Part shown: positions 35,526 through 43,863 of the stretch, one piece after another
How positions within the stretch are numbered: position 1 is the stretch's first letter
How the letters are laid out: the number at the start of each line of letters is the position of its first letter
Assembly (NCBI RefSeq): GCF_002901845.1
Contig: NZ_PPQE01000025.1
Span: 1-64,000 of the forward strand
Source of the DNA: Staphylococcus hominis subsp. hominis
GTDB lineage: Bacteria; Bacillota; Bacilli; Staphylococcales; Staphylococcaceae
Length of the DNA stretch: 64,000 nucleotides
Direction of reading: 5' to 3'
Made by a program: the position numbers and the translations under genes
The notes under the pieces: generated by a model
The model's input: the letters and a program-made list of their open reading frames with translations, nothing else
Told to the model about the DNA's origin: nothing
The model's database searches: none

Positions 35526-36230
35526 ATGGACTTAAGCCAAATCAAAGCAGTTGTGTTCGATTTAGAAGGCACATTATTGGATAGAACTAAGTCTCGAGAT
35601 AAATTTATAGAAGAACAATATGAACGTTTTCATGATTATTTTGTACATGTACAACTTGCTGACTTTAAACATAAATTTATAGAATTAGATGATGATGAAG
35701 ATAACGATAAACCTTATGTATATAAAGAGATAATAAAACAATTTCACATCGATAGATTGAAATGGAAAGATTTATTTCATGATTTCGAAATGCATTTCTA
35801 TCGATATGTATTTCCATACTACGATACATTATACACACTTGAAAAGTTGTCAGAGCATGATTATTTACTAGGTGTAATTGCAAATGGGAAATCAAAGATT
35901 AAACAATTTCGGATTTATTCATTAGGAATAGAACACGTGATTAATTATTTATCAACTTCTGAAACAGTAGGTTATCGCAAACCTCACCCACGTATTTTTG
36001 AAGATATGATTGATCAACTTGACGTTTTACCAGAAGAAATTATGTATGTTGGAGATGATGCCTTAAATGATGTTGCTCCTGCACGTGCTATGGGGATGGT
36101 AAGTGTTTGGTATAAACAAGAAAATGCTGAATTAGAACCTTTAGAAGAAGAAGTAGATTATATCATTACAACAATAGAAGAGCTCTTAACGATTTTATCC
36201 GTAAATAAACAAAAAAAAGGAGATAATTAA
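35526..36230 (+). CDS. HAD-superfamily hydrolase-like protein with altered motifs
   Basis: 234 residues, HAD fold with an alpha-helical C1 cap (about 20-95). Motif I reads FDLEGT (Asp12, Glu14) instead of DxD. Motif II reads VIANG, with alanine where Ser/Thr normally stands. Motif III Lys (YRKPHP) and motif IV (YVGDDALND) are intact. The nucleophile is kept but the general acid/base and the phosphate-binding hydroxyl are changed, so phosphatase activity may be weak or altered. The stop is immediately followed by the ATG of the next gene, so the two are coupled. Confidence 0.87.
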   Translation: MDLSQIKAVVFDLEGTLLDRTKSRDKFIEEQYERFHDYFVHVQLADFKHKFIELDDDEDNDKPYVYKEIIKQFHIDRLKWKDLFHDFEMHFYRYVFPYYDTLYTLEKLSEHDYLLGVIANGKSKIKQFRIYSLGIEHVINYLSTSETVGYRKPHPRIFEDMIDQLDVLPEEIMYVGDDALNDVAPARAMGMVSVWYKQENAELEPLEEEVDYIITTIEELLTILSVNKQKKGDN

Positions 36231-37025
36231 ATGGAATTATTTACAAGAAAAGGTGGATTTACATTAAATTACAATACTATGGGACAAGGATACCCAGTAG
36301 TGCTTGTACATACTGCGTTTGAAAATGCTTCAATTTTTCAAAATTTAGCTCATGAACTTTCAAAAACATTTCAAGTCGTATTATTGGATTTACGTGGTCA
36401 TGGATATTCAGATAAACCACGACATATTAAATTCAATGAATTTGCAGATGATATTATTTTATTATTAGATTATCTCTACATAGATCAAGCGGCTTTTATT
36501 GGCCATGAAATGGGTGCTACAATTATTGCGCATTTATCAAAGCAATATCCAGAGTATGTATCTTCGTTAACAATGATCAATCCGACATCTATTGAAGGAG
36601 AGTTACCAGAAGAACGATTGTTTAGAAAATACGCACATAAAATCCGTAACTGGAATGAAGATAAACAAGAGAAGTTTTTAGATAAACATCGCTATTATAA
36701 ACATCGTAAAGTGAATAAGTTCTTAAAAAATGTCGAAGATACTAATTCAATTTCTACTAAAGAAGAGACAGAAGCAGTAGATGAAGTATTTAAACAAAGA
36801 GGAATTGCAGAAGTATTTGAGTACATCACTAAACCCACATTTATAGTTGCAAGTGCTTATGGAGAAAGAATAACATCTCTTGAATCTAAAGAAGTAGCAG
36901 ATTTAATAGGAAATGTACATTTCGAAGTGTATTCGAAGTCAAGCATGTATCCTTTTGAAGAAGAACAAGAGAAGTTTATCCATGATGTGACACCTTTTAT
37001 AAAAAAACATATGCCTCAACACTAA
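36231..37025 (+). CDS. Alpha/beta-hydrolase-fold protein with degenerate catalytic triad
   Basis: 264 residues. The fold is clear (VVLVHTAFEN for the oxyanion strand, LLDLRGHGYSDKPR), but the nucleophile elbow is GHEMGA, with Glu93 in place of Ser/Asp/Cys. The C-terminal His motif (GHxPxxE) reads SSMYPFEEE, without histidine. Standard hydrolase chemistry is therefore unlikely; a binding or scaffolding role, or novel chemistry, is possible. It begins on the base after the HAD stop, with AAAAGGAG upstream. A regular paralog with GHDMGG and GHAPH is at 38745-39560. Confidence 0.85.
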   Translation: MELFTRKGGFTLNYNTMGQGYPVVLVHTAFENASIFQNLAHELSKTFQVVLLDLRGHGYSDKPRHIKFNEFADDIILLLDYLYIDQAAFIGHEMGATIIAHLSKQYPEYVSSLTMINPTSIEGELPEERLFRKYAHKIRNWNEDKQEKFLDKHRYYKHRKVNKFLKNVEDTNSISTKEETEAVDEVFKQRGIAEVFEYITKPTFIVASAYGERITSLESKEVADLIGNVHFEVYSKSSMYPFEEEQEKFIHDVTPFIKKHMPQH

Positions 37026-37071
37026 ATAGTATTGTTTACCAATATTAATGCATTATAAAAATGAAATATTT

Positions 37072-37122
37072 TGTAATGTTTTTGTAATGTTTCTGTTATT
37101 TTGGTCATAAATAGGGTATACT
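37072..37122 (+). promoter_or_regulatory. Triple WalR-like half-site array and promoter
   Basis: TGTAAT (37072-37077), 5 bases, TGTAAT (37083-37088), 5 bases, TGTTAT (37094-37099). Each adjacent pair fits the WalR consensus TGTWAH-N5-TGTWAH, with 11-bp phasing. TATACT (37117-37122) lies 17 bp after the third half-site, which thus coincides with the -35 region. Confidence 0.7.
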
Positions 37123-37157
37123 GTAATTAGGCATAAAAGAAAAAGGAGCGAGTGCTT

Positions 37158-37664
37158 ATGAAAAAGTTAGCAACAGCCCTATTAGTTTCTGGACTAGTAA
37201 TGACAGGAGTAGGCTATAATCATGCTGAAGCAGCTAGTGGTAATTCGATTCAGACTGTACAACAATTAACTCAAGGTCAAAAAACATTAGAAAATGTGAC
37301 TATAGGCGAATCAATTAAAAATGTTATTAATCACTATGGCACACCTATTTATTCATATAATCCAAATAATCAAGAAAAATACTATGAATTCCATACAAAC
37401 AAAGGTGTATTAGTTGTTACTGCAATCGGTAAAAAAAATACTGGTTATGTAACTAGAGTATCAATGACTTATAATCAAGCCAATGGTCCAACTTATCAAA
37501 AAGTAGCACAAAGTGTAGGTAAAAAAGCCATTAAACGCGTTCAATATAATAGTGTAAGCGGCAATTTTGCTTATATTCAAAACGGTAAAACAAGCTATCA
37601 ATTTGGTTCAAGCTCACCTAAAGACAAAGTATTAAAACTATATCGTATTGACATTAATAAATAA
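37158..37664 (+). CDS. Secreted protein of unknown function (SA0570-like)
   Basis: 168 residues with a Sec signal peptide (KKLATALLVSGLVMTGVG) and an AEA-A cleavage near residue 26. The mature part is basic, beta-rich and rich in Asn, Tyr and Gln (ESIKNVINHYGTPIYSYNPN, then YRIDINK). It is exported but lacks an anchor. The ATG at 37158 lies 10 bases after AAAGGAG; a GTG at 37152 is only 4 bases away. The promoter carries WalR-like sites, suggesting coordination with cell-wall turnover. Confidence 0.85.
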   Translation: MKKLATALLVSGLVMTGVGYNHAEAASGNSIQTVQQLTQGQKTLENVTIGESIKNVINHYGTPIYSYNPNNQEKYYEFHTNKGVLVVTAIGKKNTGYVTRVSMTYNQANGPTYQKVAQSVGKKAIKRVQYNSVSGNFAYIQNGKTSYQFGSSSPKDKVLKLYRIDINK

Positions 37665-37729
37665 TGTAATGAAGTAGTTAGTTAAAGTTACGTATCATCG
37701 ATTTCATTTAAAAGATAATGAAATATACA

Positions 37730-37779
37730 GAAGTAGGATAACGAATTCCATCTGGAATTCGTTATCCTACTTCTTTTTT
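37730..37779 (+). terminator. Very strong terminator of the secreted-protein gene
   Basis: Perfect 21-bp arms (37730-37750 and 37753-37773) separated by only TC, followed by T6. Confidence 0.95.
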
Positions 37780-37870
37780 ACGAAAAGAAATCAATTGAAA
37801 TCTATGATAAAATGTTGAAATGAATGAATTGAATGTATTTTAAAACTTGCATTCGATAAAGGAGCAACAT

Positions 37871-38587
37871 ATGCGATCAAACGATAAATTATTACTTGAA
37901 AATGTGAATGATTATTTTACTCATAAAGGCATGCCCCCTAAACTTATCGATGACATTAAAGAAAATATAAGTAACGACTTTAAAAAATCCGAAGAAAAAA
38001 AGCAAGATTATCTTGATTTTAGAGGAAAAGCAACGGCTCAAATTATCTTAATTATTCAACGGAATTTATTTGGTTTACAATTGAATCCTATTATATTTTT
38101 TATTATCAATTTTATTTTAATTTCATATTTATATGATAAGCAATACGTTCCATTCCAAGCTGCAACCATATTATCTTTGTTTTATTGTATTGTTATTTTC
38201 CCGATTACTATTTTTATTCATATACAAATTGCTCGGAAAAAATATTTATATAGTAATCGCACAGAGATAATCATAGGCTATATGATTGCAATTATTGCCT
38301 TAATTCTTATTATTATGCGTGCATTTAATCTCACTATAGGCATTGTTCCTATTACTATGTATAGTCATCAATTTATTTTCTTTATGGGACTTATAATGAG
38401 TTTATGCGGGGTTATTTTTAAAAGATTAGAATATACAGCAGTAGGTTTATTATTCTCTCAAAAGACGATTGATGCTGTTATTGTAAATTCAAATGTCGCT
38501 CAAACTGTTTCACTTATCATTTGGATTATTATCGTCGTATTAATTGTTACATATACTATACGATTATCATCTAGAAGAAGTATTTAA
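37871..38587 (+). CDS. Six-helix membrane protein of unknown family
   Basis: 238 residues. A 65-residue hydrophilic, Lys/Asp-rich N-terminal domain (KLLLENVNDYFTHKGMPP) precedes about six hydrophobic helices and a short basic end (RLSSRRSI). The N-terminal domain resembles the DUF1129-type or HAAS-like cytosolic domain only in size; I do not assign it. AAAGGAG is 7 bases before the ATG; the frame extends to 37847 without support. Confidence 0.8.
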   Translation: MRSNDKLLLENVNDYFTHKGMPPKLIDDIKENISNDFKKSEEKKQDYLDFRGKATAQIILIIQRNLFGLQLNPIIFFIINFILISYLYDKQYVPFQAATILSLFYCIVIFPITIFIHIQIARKKYLYSNRTEIIIGYMIAIIALILIIMRAFNLTIGIVPITMYSHQFIFFMGLIMSLCGVIFKRLEYTAVGLLFSQKTIDAVIVNSNVAQTVSLIIWIIIVVLIVTYTIRLSSRRSI

Positions 38588-38603
38588 TAAAATATATGAT
38601 TTT

Positions 38604-38637
38604 AACTCAACCATGATGAATAGGGTTGAGTTTTTTA
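38604..38637 (+). terminator. Terminator of the six-helix protein gene
   Basis: AACTCAACC/GGTTGAGTT stem (9 bp) followed by T4. Confidence 0.88.
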
Positions 38638-38744
38638 TTTAAATTATATAAAAATTTTTAAATAAAAAAATAATTAATTGTATACATGTTTATAGCGTTA
38701 AATATGTTTTAGTGGGTATAGTAAATACTAAGGGAGGTGCCGAT

Positions 38745-39560
38745 ATGAAAAAAATTGAAACGTTTAATCAAATAAAGATAGCTTATCAAGATGTAGGTAC
38801 AGGCATTCCCGTTATTTTAATTCATGGTTTAGATGGTAATTTAGCTGGGTTTTACTCATTAAAAAAAGAGTTGAAAAAACACTATAGAGTCATTGTTTAC
38901 GATGTGAGAGGTCATGGAAAATCTACACATCCTATGAGTTATAACTTAAATGATCACATTAAAGATTTAACTATGTTAATGCGGCAATTAGGTATTAAAA
39001 GCGCACATTTATTAGGGCATGATATGGGTGGAATGATTGCACAAGCTTTTACCGAAAAATATAAAGATAAAGTGCGATCTTTAACAATTATATCTTCTAA
39101 ATCTGAAGATATTGTTCATGGTTTTACAAAGTTAATGATTGAGCACCAAGATAAAGTAGCGGGGTTTAATAAATCTGAAGCGTTACTTATATTATTTCCA
39201 TATATTTATAAGAAAAATGATGTTGCAATGAAGTGGTTTCAACGTCAACGCTTATATAGTAAACAAGACGATGAAGATAGTGCAGTAGCATCAAGAGCCT
39301 TATTAGATACAGAGAATCAATCAAATACAGTCACACATGAGATCAATGTTCCAACTATGATAGTAGATGGACGTTATGACCCAATTATTATCAATAAAGA
39401 GAATCAACAGTTTGAAAATCAATTTAAAAATATAAATTATGTTTTATTTAATGAATCAGGGCATGCACCTCATATAGAAGAAGAAGAGAAATTTTTAACA
39501 TTATATTTAAATTTTGTAGAAAAAAATGATGTATCTAATACTACAAATCTATTGATATAA
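38745..39560 (+). CDS. Alpha/beta hydrolase with Asp nucleophile elbow
   Basis: 271 residues. VILIHGLDGN supplies the oxyanion HG motif, GHDMGG (Asp93) the elbow, and ESGHAPHIEEEE the catalytic His. An Asp nucleophile is typical of epoxide hydrolases and haloalkane dehalogenases, but several staphylococcal esterase-like proteins also read GHDMGG, so the substrate is open. GGGAGGTG precedes the ATG; the frame extends to 38712 without support. It is a paralog of the degenerate protein at 36231-37025. Confidence 0.88.
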   Translation: MKKIETFNQIKIAYQDVGTGIPVILIHGLDGNLAGFYSLKKELKKHYRVIVYDVRGHGKSTHPMSYNLNDHIKDLTMLMRQLGIKSAHLLGHDMGGMIAQAFTEKYKDKVRSLTIISSKSEDIVHGFTKLMIEHQDKVAGFNKSEALLILFPYIYKKNDVAMKWFQRQRLYSKQDDEDSAVASRALLDTENQSNTVTHEINVPTMIVDGRYDPIIINKENQQFENQFKNINYVLFNESGHAPHIEEEEKFLTLYLNFVEKNDVSNTTNLLI

Positions 39561-39732
39561 AAATGTAAGCATAGAGTCAAAATTATCTATAATCGAATAT
39601 CTAAGAAAACAGAACAATCTAAAGAGCGGTGTTCTAGATATAAAGAATGATTAAACAGTGTTTATAAATATTAGAATGAAGTTATTTTACAGAAAACAAC
39701 ATCATATAATATGAATTATGGCTATAAAAGAG

Positions 39733-39762
39733 GCCCGTAGACAAATGTTATCTACGGGCTAT
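39733..39762. terminator. Terminator downstream of sarA and the hydrolase gene
   Basis: GCCCGTAGA/TCTACGGGC stem (9 bp); T-rich tails on both strands. Confidence 0.8.
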
Positions 39763-39804
39763 TATTCTAGGTTTTTTAAGTTCTAGTCTCTTTATGGTTT
39801 ACTA

Positions 39805-40179
39805 TTATAATTCTGTTTCTTTGTTAGCTTCTTCAATTCGTTTGTTAACTCTATTAAGTAGCTCATCAATTTTTGTACGTTGCGTTGCATTTACAAGAAT
39901 CAATACTGTTCTTTCATCATGCTCATTACGTTTTTTATCGAAGTAATCTTCTTGAGATAAATTTTTCACTGCTTTTACTACTTGAGGTTGCTTGTAGTTT
40001 AAGTGATTAATAATATCTTTTAAATAATATTCTTCTTCTTTACTTTGACTAATATAAGTTAAAACAGCAAATTCTTCAAAGCTGATCGAAAATTCTTTTT
40101 TAATAATGCTTTTTAATTTATCTGCATAAGTAATCATTGCTAATAATTCAAAGCAGTCATTGATTTTTGAAATAGCCAT
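39805..40179 (-). CDS. sarA: Global regulator SarA
   Basis: 124 residues, the same length as S. aureus SarA and nearly identical ([20 protein letters not shown], then [20 protein letters not shown] and DEHDERTVL-type segment [13 protein letters not shown]). A winged-helix dimer that binds AT-rich DNA and controls agr, toxins, adhesins and biofilm. Cys9, the redox and phosphorylation-sensitive residue, is kept. GGGGAGGT precedes the ATG at 40179; the frame runs to 40251 without support. Confidence 0.98.
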   Translation of the reverse strand: MAISKINDCFELLAMITYADKLKSIIKKEFSISFEEFAVLTYISQSKEEEYYLKDIINHLNYKQPQVVKAVKNLSQEDYFDKKRNEHDERTVLILVNATQRTKIDELLNRVNKRIEEANKETEL

Positions 40180-40494
40180 TTTAAGACCTCCCCAACTAAT
40201 ATTCTCTCTATTTTTTATGCATCCGTTAAATTTATCTATATATAACGTCATCTATTAGTTTAAAAAAGCTATTAATAATTTAGATTAAATAAATTAATTT
40301 AATTCTATATTATTTAGTTAATTATAACTAAATAAAATTAGAAAGTAAACGAAAATGTACTTAATAAAACAATGTTTTGATTAATTAATACTTTGTTTAT
40401 AAAAATAAGCAAATTTTATAAAAGATTTAATTAAGAACAATTATTATGATGCCCCATATTATAAAATTAAAGTTTAATATACTAAAACAAAAGA
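40180..40494 (-). promoter_or_regulatory. sarA upstream regulatory region
   Basis: A 315-base, very AT-rich interval with no gene. In S. aureus the equivalent region holds three promoters (P1, P3, P2). I cannot place each one here with confidence; the sigma-B-type P3 consensus is not evident. Confidence 0.5.
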
Positions 40495-41433
40495 TTATTC
40501 GGTGCTTTCTAACAAAGATGCAGAAGGATGCGTAATAATTTTATCTCCAATATTTAATCCATTGGATACCATAATATACCCACTTTTTTTACTTTTAATA
40601 TATTTAATATTTCTTTTTATAATTTTTTTATTATGTATAACTAGAACATAATTTTTATTGTAAATGACTTTATCGGGTAATTCATATTCTGTTGTTCCTA
40701 AGTGAAGATCAAAATGGTATCCAATAGGGTAGGAAGGATCTGTAGAAATATCTACATAATAAAAAGAGGAAGAGGTCTCAGTTTTATAAGGAATAGAAGA
40801 AATAGATAAAATTTTCCCTTCAAATTGCCTAGTGTTTTTAATAGAAACTTGAACAAGTTGATTATTTTTAAGTTGTTTAAGTTGAGATTCCTTGATTTTA
40901 GCATGAATGATTCGTTCATCACTATTAATTTGCATAATTTCAGTATGAGATTTTGAAGGGAAAGGCTGAAGTACAGTGACTCGACCTTTAATAGGAGCAT
41001 AAATGCGTGTTTGAAGTTGTTGTTGTAAATTGAGTATATCATTAGATAATTGAACTTGTTGGTTGAAGTTATCGGAGGATATTTTATTTGAGTGCTGTAT
41101 TGAAGATAAAAGTTTCTTTTTTGCAAGAATATGTTTTTCGATGTGTGGATTATAATATTTAAATATGGGTGTATCTTTAGATATAATCTCGTTATTTTTT
41201 ACTAGAATATCTGAACTAATACCTAATGAGGGCTCATAATAAAGTGTATAACTTTGTTTAGCTTGCTGAACGCCTTGAAAAGAAAGAGGGTAATGAGGTT
41301 TTACAGTCATCGTTTCTATTTTGCTTAAATGAGTCGTTTTAGGAATTTTAGAATAAATATAAAATCCAAACAAAATAATAAGGATAAGGAGGAGAGTTAG
41401 CATTATTGATAAGGGGGATAAAAACTTTTTCAA
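40495..41433 (-). CDS. HlyD/RND-type efflux adaptor-like membrane protein
   Basis: 312 residues. One N-terminal membrane anchor (LSIMLTLLLILIILFGFYIY) is followed by a barrel-sandwich half, a coiled-coil hairpin (about 95-140) and a second half with TRIYAPIKGRVTVLQPF, the biotinyl-lipoyl-like motif of membrane-fusion proteins. It would link to an ABC transporter, but none is adjacent. The start is TTG with AGAGGTGA upstream. It lies upstream of sarA on the same strand, as in S. aureus. Confidence 0.82.
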   Translation of the reverse strand: MKKFLSPLSIMLTLLLILIILFGFYIYSKIPKTTHLSKIETMTVKPHYPLSFQGVQQAKQSYTLYYEPSLGISSDILVKNNEIISKDTPIFKYYNPHIEKHILAKKKLLSSIQHSNKISSDNFNQQVQLSNDILNLQQQLQTRIYAPIKGRVTVLQPFPSKSHTEIMQINSDERIIHAKIKESQLKQLKNNQLVQVSIKNTRQFEGKILSISSIPYKTETSSSFYYVDISTDPSYPIGYHFDLHLGTTEYELPDKVIYNKNYVLVIHNKKIIKRNIKYIKSKKSGYIMVSNGLNIGDKIITHPSASLLESTE

Positions 41434-41512
41434 ATATAATCACCTCTAAACATTAATATGCATTTATTATACAAGTTTAGAGCTAAATACAACATAACGA
41501 AATGATGACATC

Positions 41513-41546
41513 AAAAAAGTCTTCTCAATTATTGCATTAAGAAGAC
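41513..41546 (-). terminator. Terminator of the YdcZ-type transporter gene
   Basis: GTCTTCT/AGAAGAC stem; on the minus strand followed by T6. Confidence 0.82.
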
Positions 41547-41580
41547 GAAGATTTAGATAAAAGTTTAATTTTAGTAGCCA

Positions 41581-42507
41581 TTAAAATAAACGTAATAAAA
41601 CAATACCAATTGCTATAGCGATTAATCCTATAAATTTACGGAAAGTCATTTCATTTTTAGGTACACCAATGCCAAAGTGATCAATAATGACGCCCATTAT
41701 CATTTGGCCAAGCATTGCGACAATAGTTGTAAGAGCAGCACCTAAATAGGGCATTAATATAATATTAGATGTAACGAATACGACGCCTAAAATCCCACCA
41801 ATAAAATAGAGTGGTTTAATACGACCGACATGCTGTTGTGATAGTTTAATTTTTAGACTTCTATTAAATATTATTGTTAGAATAAATAACGCAATAGTTC
41901 CAATAGTAAAAGAAACTAGTGCAGCGAATAAAGAAGAATCCATTTGCTTTGAAAGCCCGCTATTGATTGTAGTTTGTAGTGGAGGCGCAAATCCGAAAAT
42001 AAAGCCAATTAACAACCAAATATAAAGTGAGATATTTCTTTTATCTTTAAGTTTATTTTTAGGTAGATGGTTCATAAGAAGAATTCCGAATAATAAAACG
42101 AGAATCCCCACACCTTTTAAAAAAGTAAAAGATGTTTGATTGGCCCCAAGTAACCCCAATGTATCAATCATAACACCCATTATGATTTGACCAGCAACTG
42201 TCATCACAACCGTAAGTGCTGCACCTAATCTTGGAAGAAGTAATAAGTTACCTGTTAAGAAACATACACCAAGCAAGCCACCAACCCACCAATGATAATC
42301 AATAGAGTGACCAGCATAAAATGAGCTTGAGAACATTTGGATATTAAAAATGATATTAAGTATTAATAAAAATAGAGTTCCTACAAAAAAAGAAATCGTA
42401 GAGGCATAAAAAGATGACTCTGTAAATCGACCTAATCTAGAATTAATCGATGTTTGAATAGGAACCATCATACCAGCAATAATTCCAAGTACAAATAAAA
42501 AAAGCAA
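41581..42507 (-). CDS. DMT-superfamily transporter (DUF606/YdcZ, duplicated)
   Basis: 308 residues made of two homologous five-helix halves: each has a PIQTSINSRL- or PLQTTINSGL-like segment near its start and a GAALTxxxAxxGQxIMGVxID segment near its end. A fused form of the YdcZ/DUF606 family, whose members are usually about 150 residues and paired. Substrate unknown. The TTG at 42507 is used because GGAGG (42516-42520) is 8 bases upstream; the ATG at 42522 itself overlaps that site. Confidence 0.85.
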   Translation of the reverse strand: MLFLFVLGIIAGMMVPIQTSINSRLGRFTESSFYASTISFFVGTLFLLILNIIFNIQMFSSSFYAGHSIDYHWWVGGLLGVCFLTGNLLLLPRLGAALTVVMTVAGQIIMGVMIDTLGLLGANQTSFTFLKGVGILVLLFGILLMNHLPKNKLKDKRNISLYIWLLIGFIFGFAPPLQTTINSGLSKQMDSSLFAALVSFTIGTIALFILTIIFNRSLKIKLSQQHVGRIKPLYFIGGILGVVFVTSNIILMPYLGAALTTIVAMLGQMIMGVIIDHFGIGVPKNEMTFRKFIGLIAIAIGIVLLRLF

Positions 42508-42578
42508 ACGTAATTCCTCCATTATTTTTACTATCAAATACGATTATTATACGTAAATTTATAAAAAAATTCTATACT

Positions 42579-42626
42579 AAAAAAAGAGAACGGATAAAAC
42601 TCTTTTAGAACGCTTTATCCATTCTC
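42579..42626 (-). terminator. Terminator of the DUF1659-DUF2922 unit
   Basis: 13-bp arms with one mismatch (42586-42598 and 42614-42626); minus-strand T7 follows. Confidence 0.9.
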
Positions 42627-42688
42627 AATCTACTGTTTAGAAGACGTGAAGTAAAATTTGATATTGTAACATACGTCTACTATGTCAA

Positions 42689-42910
42689 TTAATTTAATTC
42701 AAATAAAACTGTTGTTGTTTTATCTACAATCTGAGCTGAAGCGACTTTGCTTGGAGCGCCACTGGTAAATCTTAAAACATCTAATTTAACGATATTTTCC
42801 ATTGCTGATTGTACATTAGCCTCTGTTATTGTTGCTGAAATTTGTGGTAATTGTAACTTAGCTGTTTTGTTTAGATTTGTCTTAAATATGAGTTCTAAAG
42901 TTTTTGACAT
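42689..42910 (-). CDS. DUF2922 small protein
   Basis: 73 residues: KTLELIFKTNLNKTAKLQLPQ, alternating beta pattern, then ALENIVKLD-like and SAQIVDKTTTVLFEL. This is the DUF2922 family, paired with DUF1659 across Bacillales; the function is unknown. AAGGAGGT lies upstream of the ATG. It is second in a two-gene unit on the minus strand. Confidence 0.88.
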   Translation of the reverse strand: MSKTLELIFKTNLNKTAKLQLPQISATITEANVQSAMENIVKLDVLRFTSGAPSKVASAQIVDKTTTVLFELN

Positions 42911-42942
42911 TGTTCATACCTCCTTTTTAATAAAATCATTCA

Positions 42943-43149
42943 TTAAACTAATCCTTGGGTTTTTACAACTTCAACTTTATCGAAAGATTCTTCAATCAAA
43001 TTTGAAATTGTTGTTACAAATGATTTGATGTCTGCTTCAGAAGCACGTGTATTAATGTTATTAAATCGACGTTTAATTTCTTTAGCTTTTCCATTTGTAT
43101 CATGTGTAACGTGAGTACAAATAACAGATAACTGAGTAATTTCGTTCAT
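42943..43149 (-). CDS. DUF1659 small protein
   Basis: 68 residues with a helix-rich end (FVTTISNLIEESFDKVEVVKT). It matches the DUF1659 family that accompanies DUF2922. AAGGAGGTG precedes the ATG. First gene of the unit, divergent from the recombinase-like gene; the function is unknown. Confidence 0.88.
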   Translation of the reverse strand: MNEITQLSVICTHVTHDTNGKAKEIKRRFNNINTRASEADIKSFVTTISNLIEESFDKVEVVKTQGLV

Positions 43150-43291
43150 CTTACTTTCACCTCCTTACACTTTATATATCGAAAATATTTTTAAAAAAAG
43201 TAACTTAAAATCAAAAAAAGTTGAGCGAAATATTTCAATGTTACTAAAATATGATATATCATTAAATAAGAAACTTTTTTGAGGTGGATAA

Positions 43292-43849
43292 ATGAATTAT
43301 GTAGAACCTATTAAGAAAAAGAATGATATTAAGAAGATGTATCACGTGTTACAAACGAAATCAGACAGAGATTATCTTTTATTTAAACTGGCGATACATA
43401 CAGGTATGCGACTTACTGACTTATTACATCTTAAAGTTGAAGATATAAAGAATAAGGAAAATAAAGAAATAAAGACAGCTTGGATTCAACAAAGCGCTCC
43501 ATTTATCAAAATTATGATACCTTCTGATTTAAGAAATGAATTTGATACATATATCTATGAAAATCAGTTGAAAGATCATCATCTTTTATTTCAGTCTCTT
43601 CGTACACATAAAGAACTTTCACGTCAGCAAGCTTATCGAATTATTCACCACGCAGCTAAAGAATTAGGCCTTTTACATATTGGTTTAACTACTCTACGTA
43701 AAACTTTTGCATATCATGCTTATAAATCGGGTATTTCTATTGCGATTATTCAAAAATATTTAGGACACCAGACTACGCATGAAACTTTGAAATTTATTGG
43801 CTTGTCACCTAAAGAAGATCATCATACAATTATTGCTTTAAATTTATAA
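43292..43849 (+). CDS. Tyrosine-recombinase-like protein with lost catalytic residues
   Basis: 185 residues, consisting only of the catalytic domain. Arg I is Arg40 (TGMRLTDLL), Arg II is Arg136 ([10 protein letters not shown]) and the second His is His159 (LGHQ). The expected nucleophile tyrosine of the YIG-type motif is Phe168 (TLKFIG), and the His three residues before Arg II is Thr133. Without the tyrosine it cannot form the covalent intermediate. It may be a DNA-binding relic. It lies 14 bases before the mnh2 operon, oriented the same way. Confidence 0.82.
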   Translation: MNYVEPIKKKNDIKKMYHVLQTKSDRDYLLFKLAIHTGMRLTDLLHLKVEDIKNKENKEIKTAWIQQSAPFIKIMIPSDLRNEFDTYIYENQLKDHHLLFQSLRTHKELSRQQAYRIIHHAAKELGLLHIGLTTLRKTFAYHAYKSGISIAIIQKYLGHQTTHETLKFIGLSPKEDHHTIIALNL

Positions 43850-43863
43850 AAAGGAGGGCTTTG

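Noticed and set aside
37101-37122. TTGGTC as the -35 of the secreted-protein promoter
   Set aside because: Only 10 bp from TATACT; spacing is wrong. The WalR-like half-site occupies the properly spaced -35 position.
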